DNA of 64,000 bases from Lentinus brumalis (lineage: Eukaryota; Basidiomycota; Agaricomycetes; Polyporales; Polyporaceae): assembly GCA_001792895.1 (NCBI GenBank), contig MARA01000001.1, positions 3,534,001 to 3,598,000 on the forward strand, in the 5' to 3' direction. A program made the translations under genes and the position numbers. This document shows, one piece after another, positions 60,115-64,000 of this stretch; the stretch's first letter is position 1; each line of letters begins with the position of its first letter. Under the pieces are notes generated by a model. It was given only the letters and a program-made list of their open reading frames with translations, had not been told where the DNA came from and made no database searches.

Positions 60115-62188
60115 ATGTGGTGGCCCACTGCTGCGGATTCTGTCTCGGCCGGCGATACCATGGGCGTGTTTCTCATCGCTGTCTTCATTGCTACATTGTG
60201 CGTGCACTGACTTCTCGTCGTACAAGGATGCTCGGAGGATGCTGGCCCTGACAATAACCCGCAGGTTGTATGGTTTTACGATCCTGCAGACGATGCAGTA
60301 CTTCGATAGGTTCTATAATGACCACCGGCTTTCCAAACTCTTAGTACGTCGTGTGTGCGAGCTTTATGTGCATCCTACCTGCTCACCTATCAGCGATCAC
60401 TCATCATCTAGGTTATACTACTCTTGTGAGGCCGACATGGATCATGAACTGCTGTGTGTCCCCACTTGAAACTGACGTCCGGCTTCCGGCTTGCAGCATG
60501 TTTGAGACGTTGACGAGTGTCATGGAAGTCCACGCCCTATACATCTACGCTGTCTCTCGCCGGAGCAGCAACTTCGCCACTCTCCGCCTCCCTACGTGCG
60601 TCCCACCAGGAAGTCCCCACATTCTGTATACCCGTCTGATACCGCCCTCGCCCACAGGAGCTTCGGGTTCGAGGCTGCATTCTATGTGAGCGCTGGTCAT
60701 CTCAAGCATGAAGTATGCGACTAATGGCAAAAAAAACGGACAGTTCGCTGCGGTGTATGTTGTACAGATGTGCGTGCCGCCGGCGAGTCAGTCACCTCCT
60801 CTTAGTCCGCTGACGAGACTGGCACAGATTCTTCGCATGGCGGATGCACCAATGTAAGCAAGCACCCCTCGCCAAGATATCCGCTCAGTGGCACAGGTCT
60901 GACACGACGAAACGCAGTAGGACGGCAATATTGGTTCTTACCAGCGGTTACTGCCTTGCTTGCCACAACTGCCATAGGTACATGCAGTTTGCTCGCTCGC
61001 TCGTCGTAGCAGACGTTCCTGATCTTTCTCCCGCAGCCACTGGACTTGCCGCAACAGTCGAATCGTGAGTTTCTCTCGTTGCAAAGGCGAGAAACGCTTG
61101 CACCTAACGGTGCACCCCAGGGGCAAATACGGTGTCAATACGTCTCACCCGGCGTTCCCCAATGTAAGCGCAGCCGTCGACATGCAAAGGCAAGCACTCA
61201 CGGAGGATTGCAGGTACTTCTGGCTACAAGCGTCGGTCTGCAGATCGCCGCGGACGTTATCATCACGGCGACACTGTATTGGCTGAACAGGAAGAGCACT
61301 AGTATCGGTGACCCAGAGTGCGTGCATCCCACTGATCGCAGTCTACACGAGGCTGACCCTATACTGTCACACAGCGGTGGCTTCCTCAAGGTCACCTTCA
61401 TGACGGCCGTCAACCGTGGCGTCTTTGCGGTGTAGGTCCCTGGTCACACGATGTACGCCATGCGAGAATCGCGGCTCACTGACTTTGTCTGCAGGCTGTT
61501 ACTCGTCCTGACAACGATCTCTGTGAGCTGGGACCGCAATACGTTTACCCTACGGTTCGGCTGAGCTCAGGGTTTCGCCAGTACTTCGCGCTCCGCCCCA
61601 AGCTCACCTGGCTCATCTTCCACTTCGCGAGCAGCAAGGTGCACACAATATCAATGCTGTCAACGTAAGGAACGCCATTTGCCCGATAGCATGAGCTAAT
61701 ACGCTGACCGCACGTATACGTAGCTTGAACGGCCGGATATCTCGAGAGGGTCTGGCCCATGACCCTGAAATCGTGGACGCCATGCTCAGGTACCGACTGA
61801 AGAAGGAACTGGGCGGCGTAAGTCTGTCCGTCTTCAGCTCCCCAATGACGTCCCTAACTCGCTCTGCCCCGGCCACCAAACAGGCCACGTACCAGACGCG
61901 TCTGGATACACCGCCAAACCTTCCGGTACGTCCTCGCCTCCTAATAGCCGCCTGATTCTCAATCGGCCTGCGACGTCCCGCAACGATCCGTAGACCATCG
62001 CGCACGGCCTCCCGAGCAGCCCCAGCGGCTGGTTCGCGAGCAAGTCGAACGAGGACGGTGACGTCTCAGGCTTGGCGTCGTCGTACACGCCGAGCTACCA
62101 GGCGCGCTCCACTACCGCCGTTGACAGTGCTTCAGGTGCGTGCTCCTTGGTTTCGAGACGGGCAGAGGATCTTACTCGGAACTGTTAG
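60115..62188 (+). CDS. DUF6534-type multi-pass membrane protein
   Basis: Basidiomycete-expanded integral membrane family of unknown role. ATG at 60115 (MWWPTAADSVSAGDTMGVF). About a dozen short exons join in phase to give LIAVFIATLLYGFTILQTM, YFDRFYNDHRLSKLL, MEVHALYIYAVS, SFGFEAAFY, VVQIFFAWRMHQL, GRQYWFLPAVTALLATTAIG, VLLATSVGLQIAADVIITAT with LYWLNRKST, FMTAVNRGVFAV and HFASSKVHTISMLSTLNGR. These fit a seven-helix layout with the SxxxxLNxR block near the last helix typical of the family. The tail is Ser/Thr-rich and soluble. The stop at 62188 assumes no further intron after the last exon shown, which is uncertain. Confidence 0.8.
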
Positions 62189-62862
62189 GCTAGTTCCAAA
62201 GTTTGCGACATTCCCCACTCTGTAGTATGTCAAGCCGCAAGTGCTCTTCATCGGTTGATGTCCGCTGCCGTAGTCGTACATGACCAAGTCCCACGTTCTT
62301 ATCCCCCCTCCCATGAACATTTTTCGCTTAGCTTGGACTCGGGTTTGGATCTTTTTGCTTATGTTGTTGTGATACGAAGTAGCTGATATACAAAGTTTGA
62401 TGACGGATGTGTACGCACGGTCGCGCTCTCGCCTTGCGTTGTGGAACTTTTCATCGGGTCCGTAGCTTCCAGTCAACGTGAACGATCAAGTCCACGAAGT
62501 ATATGGTTGTCTGCAGTATCGTCAGTGCATCGCTTGGTCAAGAATTATCGGCCGTACATGGTATCAGTGTCAGTCAATCATCCGCCAAGCATGGCGTGGT
62601 ACTGATGCTTATTCACTCTTCTATCGTCGTACAATACTCGTGATGCATCCAAAACCAACCTTGAGCAATCAAGCGATGAGGAAGGAGGCGTCACGATAGT
62701 GTTTCGTCAACCCTGAAGCACCCTATCGTACTTAGCCTTTCACCCCGCCCGACGACCACAGAGAGCATTTCAGGACGCTGACATTGATTGGAGGGTAACT
62801 TCCGCCCGATAGCACATCCCCAAGATCTTCCAGTGAATAGATTAAGTACAAAAAAAACATCA

Positions 62863-62919
62863 CTGCTCACAAGGACACATTGCTGCTCACAAGGACACAT
62901 TGCTGCTCACAACGGACAG
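62863..62919. repeat. 20-bp tandem repeat, about 2.8 copies
   Basis: The unit CTGCTCACAAGGACACATTG occurs at 62863-62882 and 62883-62902, with a partial third copy to 62919 that differs by one inserted C. It lies between the DUF6534 gene and the hypothetical gene to the right and is outside the coding models. Confidence 0.9.
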
Positions 62920-62938
62920 AAACCACTCCTACGCTTCG

Positions 62939-63866
62939 TCATCCAGTTGTCTCCATCAAGTCCTCTGGAGACGCTGAAGACACTGGCAAATGGCAGGAAC
63001 TGTAAATTGGATAAGTTCCAAGGGTGATGGCAAGTGGCATTCGAACTGACCTCAGGTCTGTCGCGTCCCTATCCCACCACCACCGAAATGACAGCTGTCG
63101 CTCGACACCAAGCACCTTTCGCAAGTCCTTCGCGAGCTGCACACTTTCCTGCTCATAGCACGATGCGTCCATGTCGCGGTTCGTGCCGAGAGACATGACG
63201 AAAGAGTACTCCAGAGAAAGCGGACGCCGGTTCTTGAACGCGAGCTTGGTTCGCCTCGACAGGTACTGAGCCGTCACGAAGGCTGCGCGAGGCGCATCGA
63301 GGTCGATGAGACCGTGCGTGCATTTTGACGCAAACTGCATCAGCTCGGCCGTGGTGAGCGCGAGGCCGTAGTGTAGAAGGGGAAGGCGTCCCCTAGGGAA
63401 GTTGCGCAGGAGACTCGGACTCGGGGGGCATTGAATATGTATGCGGCTGGAAGGCGCACGAAAGGAGGATGATCCTTCACCCAGTCGATGTATCGCTACG
63501 ATAGACACAGTTCAGCAGTTGTTCTAGTGGGTCATGAAAGAACCAACATACCTGGCGGTTAGAATCATCCCCATATATGTCTCGCCAACAATACGGACTT
63601 ATGAGGTCGTCGGAAAGCTCGCTCGAACCTTCCGGGACCTCCGTAACAAACTCTGCCGAGTTTGCTTGCGCTAGCTTTTCGTGATGTTGTACTGACTTTT
63701 CGTTATCGACATATAGCTCGATGACTGCGGAGCTCGGCGAAGGATAGAAGTCGGCAATGATCGACGACGAGGCCGGCAGTGATGGGAAAGACGACGAAAG
63801 GGATGGAGTACTCGTCGACGATGGCGGGTATACTGTCGTCGGTGTTGGTGTGGTGGTCGATGACAT
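62939..63866 (-). CDS. Lineage-type hypothetical protein (apparent 1-nt frameshift)
   Basis: ATG at 63866 opens a Ser/Thr/Pro-rich leader (MSSTTTPTPTTVYPPSSTS), then SAVIELYVDNEKSVQHHEK and DDLISPYCWRDIYGDD. One intron joins DSNRQ to RYIDWVKDHPPFVRLPAAYI. The frame then changes within a run of six C (plus strand G run near 63425); one more C would join FNAPPSPSLLRNF with LPLLHYGLALTTAELMQFA, IDLDAPRAAFVTAQYL and LEYSFVMSLGTNRDMDASC. The segment ending SFRWWWDRDATDL recalls basidiomycete proteins of unknown function, but I do not know a named family. The 3' end is uncertain; an intron may extend it past 62939. Confidence 0.6.
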
Positions 63867-64000
63867 GATGTTTCAAAAGCAGAGGGGAAGGTAACACTGT
63901 CAGACGGGCGCACGGTTTTGTGAATGGCGACAGGGGCGGTAGTGAAGAATTTTCCAACAATCATGCTGTCCGGATGATCTCCTATTGTCGAAGTTGAAGC

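Overview
This window reads as nuclear DNA of a filamentous basidiomycete, most likely an Agaricomycete (inference). Almost every gene is cut by several canonical GT-AG introns of about 50-70 bp. Genes sit on both strands with short spacers. The families are fungal: Zn2Cys6 regulators with a fungal transcription-factor domain, Ure2p-like glutathione transferases, a DUF6534-type membrane protein, an alternative oxidase, a pheromone-type MAP kinase kinase and an RHS/Crinkler-like P-loop NTPase. No bacterial operon, CRISPR array, phage or intact transposon was found. Most gene models below come from joining exons by hand at splice consensus sites and checking that the reading phase is kept.

Layout. 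1-2.0 kb: kelch-BTB gene running off the left edge. 2.0-5.2 kb: gene-poor, with a fold-back inverted repeat at about 4.55-4.73 kb. 5.2-13.7 kb: pyridoxamine-phosphate oxidase, a Zn2Cys6 regulator, a small predicted mitochondrial membrane protein and alternative oxidase. 14.3-17.2 kb: tandem pair of Ure2p-like GST genes, both apparently damaged. 17.6-24.1 kb: a CHFR-like RING protein and a second Zn2Cys6 regulator. 24.1-28.2 kb: about 4 kb with no supported gene. 28.2-37.0 kb: dense block with a secreted class-3 lipase, a SNIP1/Pml1-like FHA protein, a C2H2 protein, tRNA-Glu, mitoribosomal mS41, a small membrane protein, a zinc-knuckle SR-like protein and V-ATPase subunit c'. 37.2-40.6 kb: a decayed fragment of cytosolic leucyl-tRNA synthetase, then about 3 kb without clear genes. 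40.6-43.9 kb: accessory-looking cluster with an RHS/Crinkler-like P-loop NTPase, a small membrane/coiled-coil protein and a plasmid pRiA4b ORF3-like protein. 44.6-59.4 kb: conserved housekeeping and signalling genes (UspA protein, M3 oligopeptidase, MAPKK, RIO1 kinase, 2OG-Fe(II) dioxygenase, Arc1-like tRNA-binding protein, mitoribosomal uL6m). 60.1-63.9 kb: DUF6534 membrane protein and a lineage-type hypothetical gene.

Functional themes. Several divergent pairs share short spacers and may be co-regulated: regulator/small mitochondrial protein (120 bp), oligopeptidase/MAPKK (about 260 bp), RIO1/dioxygenase (about 280 bp) and Arc1/uL6m (about 230 bp). Mitochondrial functions recur: AOX, mS41, uL6m, possibly the oligopeptidase and the small membrane protein. 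No convincing new multi-gene system is present. The best second looks are the GST pair with splice-site decay, the LeuRS fragment, the fold-back element, the RHS-like/pRiA4b cluster, two 13-nt microexons, and three apparent single-C losses in C runs that may be assembly errors.
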